This document shows, piece after piece, positions 31,526-33,213 of a DNA stretch of 33,213 nt. The position numbers and the translations under genes are program-made. Position 1 is the stretch's first letter; the number at the start of each line of letters is the position of its first letter. This DNA is from Clostridiales bacterium (GTDB taxonomy: Bacteria; Bacillota; Clostridia; Oscillospirales; Oscillospiraceae): positions 1-33,213 of the forward strand of contig JAAYOP010000058.1 of NCBI GenBank assembly GCA_012520295.1, written 5' to 3'. The notes under the pieces were generated by a model. That model was not told where the DNA came from, made no database searches, and worked only from the letters and a program-made list of their open reading frames with translations.

Positions 31526-33097
31526 TCAGGGTAATGCTACGGCATAGTTTCCAAACCTGTGTATAATTCTCAATTTGTCCGGTCCCGCTTCCGTTGCGGG
31601 AATTATATAAGCGTAATTCCCTTCCGGAACATCTCCCCCAAAGCGATACTTGTCAAAAGAGGAGACAGGGCGGAAAGGGGCTTCGGGATCGGTGTACTCA
31701 ACGCTGTGGATAAATTCACCGGGCGGTATACGGTTGTAAAACAGCACATATATATAAGGCGAATTCACCTCTCCTGTTATCCATATGCCCTCAGTATCAA
31801 GACCCTCAGCATATTTGATTGCCTCGCCGAGACCTTCAAAGAAATGAGGGGAGAGAGTTTTCTGGTAGCCGGTAAAGTAATTATAGGCAAAAAGTGAGCA
31901 AAGTAAAGCAATCACACAAAGGAAAGCATATATGCCGTTTCGTCCCAGAGCGGCTGCAATAAGCCATATCCCCAGGGCCTGAAAATATATTATCGGCAAA
32001 AAGGCCATGTTGACCCGGTTTATATTTACGTCAATAAGGCCGGCGGCGATGAAGGCGGAGACAACGGCAAATAATATAAGGCTTTCGGATTTGTTGCCCT
32101 TTTTACGTGCCATGCTGTGAATACATGAGAAAAGACCAATGGCAGAGGGAATAAGCCCGGCTATGCCATAGAAAAGGCCGAAGCCGGGTACGGAGTTCCA
32201 TGGCAGACCGTCATCCTGAGTCCACAGCAGCTTTAAAAATCTACTCTGATTTTTTATAATTTGGCCAAATCCGTATTTGCCGAAAACCGTTGTAGAGGCC
32301 TGCCTTGTCTGGGTCAGCTCCGGAAGGGTCAGTCCTAAAAAGCTCCGCTCACCCAGTTCCAGGATGTTTATCAGGTTGCACAGGGTGATTGGCAGAGCGA
32401 CCACCAGAAACACAGCCAGGGAGCATAAAAAAGATTTGGTTCTTAATTCCCTGCAGATTATAAAATATACAAAGCTCAGGATAAAGAAAAAAGGCAGGAA
32501 TATAAAGGCGGTCCCGTAGGCATACAGGCTCAGGGCGAAAGCAAGGGCGGACAGCGGCATATATGCAGGCTTCTCCCTGGACATAATTAAAAAATATATG
32601 CCCAGTAAAAGAAAAAAGGGTAGAAGATTGCTCTCCAGCGCCCAGCGGCTGATCATAATATGCCATGGATTGAAAGCCAGAACGACCAGTGCCGTCAGGC
32701 CGAAGCCGGTACCGCGGATTTTTTTCGCCAGAAGGTAGAAAACCGGAAGGGTGGCACTGCCGGCTAGAGCGGAAAGGAGTCTAACGGAAAACTCACTCAA
32801 GCCGAACAGCACTATGAAGGGCATGGAGAGATAGGAATACAGCACATTCTGCCCGCTTCCCCAGGAGACAAACAGGACCGGCATACTGTTGCCGTTCCTG
32901 TCCATGCCGTAGTTAAGAAGCGCCCAGGCCTCATATCCGGCGGAAGCCTCGTCCTGATTGAAGCCAACGGGGCAGCTTCCGATATAAAGCAGCCGCAAAA
33001 GCGCCCCCATGAGAATAATCAACAGGGCGATAAGGGTCTCTTTGCTGCGTATTTTGCTGCCGATACCGGAAAACCGTTCGATACGGTCCACCTCCAA
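31526..33097 (-). CDS. GT39/PMT-like membrane glycosyltransferase
   Basis: 523-residue polytopic protein, about 11 membrane segments, with a final extracytoplasmic domain (about 430-523). The first outer loop carries GFNQDEASAGYEAWALL, where D49-E50 match the catalytic acidic pair of dolichyl/undecaprenyl-phosphate-sugar transferases (GT39, ArnT-like). FNPWHIMISRWALESNLLPF is another family hallmark. It likely uses a lipid-linked sugar to modify a wall polymer or protein; acceptor unknown. The start is uncertain: the TTG at 33097 overlaps the only GGAGG site and no ATG/GTG follows with good spacing. Confidence 0.85.
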   Translation of the reverse strand: MEVDRIERFSGIGSKIRSKETLIALLIILMGALLRLLYIGSCPVGFNQDEASAGYEAWALLNYGMDRNGNSMPVLFVSWGSGQNVLYSYLSMPFIVLFGLSEFSVRLLSALAGSATLPVFYLLAKKIRGTGFGLTALVVLAFNPWHIMISRWALESNLLPFFLLLGIYFLIMSREKPAYMPLSALAFALSLYAYGTAFIFLPFFFILSFVYFIICRELRTKSFLCSLAVFLVVALPITLCNLINILELGERSFLGLTLPELTQTRQASTTVFGKYGFGQIIKNQSRFLKLLWTQDDGLPWNSVPGFGLFYGIAGLIPSAIGLFSCIHSMARKKGNKSESLILFAVVSAFIAAGLIDVNINRVNMAFLPIIYFQALGIWLIAAALGRNGIYAFLCVIALLCSLFAYNYFTGYQKTLSPHFFEGLGEAIKYAEGLDTEGIWITGEVNSPYIYVLFYNRIPPGEFIHSVEYTDPEAPFRPVSSFDKYRFGGDVPEGNYAYIIPATEAGPDKLRIIHRFGNYAVALP

Positions 33098-33213
33098 TGA
33101 TATATAGTTGCTGGGGAAAGAAATCAGTAGTTGGCGATATGACAGTAGCTGAAAAGAGGGATTAGTTATCGGTAGACGGGGGCTTGTGATAGTTATCAGG
33201 GAATAGGAATTAG

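Overview
The window looks like chromosomal DNA of a motile, Gram-positive, spore-former-type clostridium (Bacillota, class Clostridia). The grounds are Shine-Dalgarno sites of the AGGAGG type, sigma-A promoters, a Bacillus-type LexA box, a CheC/CheD chemotaxis set, an FlhB-tail protein of the YlqH type, a YaaR-family protein, VanY and VanZ proteins, and frequent TTG/GTG starts. Genus cannot be fixed from the sequence. I see no rRNA, tRNA, CRISPR array, prophage or insertion sequence with a transposase.

Layout. 1-1838 (minus): dipeptide/oligopeptide ABC permease pair (dppC cut by the window edge, dppB) with a sigma-A promoter. 2090-2746 (plus): a decayed OmpR-type response regulator fused by overlap to an intact small zincin-like metalloprotease gene. 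2844-4917 (plus): an autoregulated-looking PadR / HAAS membrane protein / DUF4097 operon. 4922-9358 (minus): VanY-type D,D-carboxypeptidase, a DUF4474-metallophosphoesterase pair, and SOS-regulated DNA polymerase IV (dinB). 9604-13177 (minus): cheC-cheD-cheY-cheA. 13288-23713 (plus): a flagellar/chemotaxis block with a FliK-like protein, an FlhB-tail protein, a cysteine-type cell-wall-hydrolase-like protein, a J-domain/degenerate GGDEF fusion, fliD, fliS, a FliT/FlgN-like chaperone, yaaR-like, cheW, cheR and cheB. 23736-33097 (mostly minus): VanZ, M24 aminopeptidase, HtpG, an M16 protease, a membrane-anchored phosphoesterase, a NYN-LOTUS RNA-processing-type protein and a GT39-type glycosyltransferase, with ruvX on the plus strand.

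How the genes fit together. The centre of the window is one motility module transcribed divergently from about 13.2 kb: signalling (CheA, CheY, CheW), adaptation (CheR, CheB, CheC, CheD), filament cap and its chaperones (FliD, FliS, FliT-like), hook-length/export accessory proteins, a possible peptidoglycan-clearing enzyme and a possible c-di-GMP-fold adaptor. CheB carries a receiver domain without its phosphorylation site, so adaptation feedback probably runs through CheC/CheD rather than CheB phosphorylation.

Most novel signals. (1) A family of four structured intergenic repeats (about 7920-8009, 9386-9492, 17942-18096, 27738-27884) with shared ends, shared internal blocks and variable hairpin modules, all in the same orientation as the gene that follows. 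(2) A J-domain, NTF2-like, dead-GGDEF fusion inside the flagellar locus. (3) A CheB with a pseudo-receiver. (4) An unassigned cysteine/histidine hydrolase-like protein at a FlgJ-like position.
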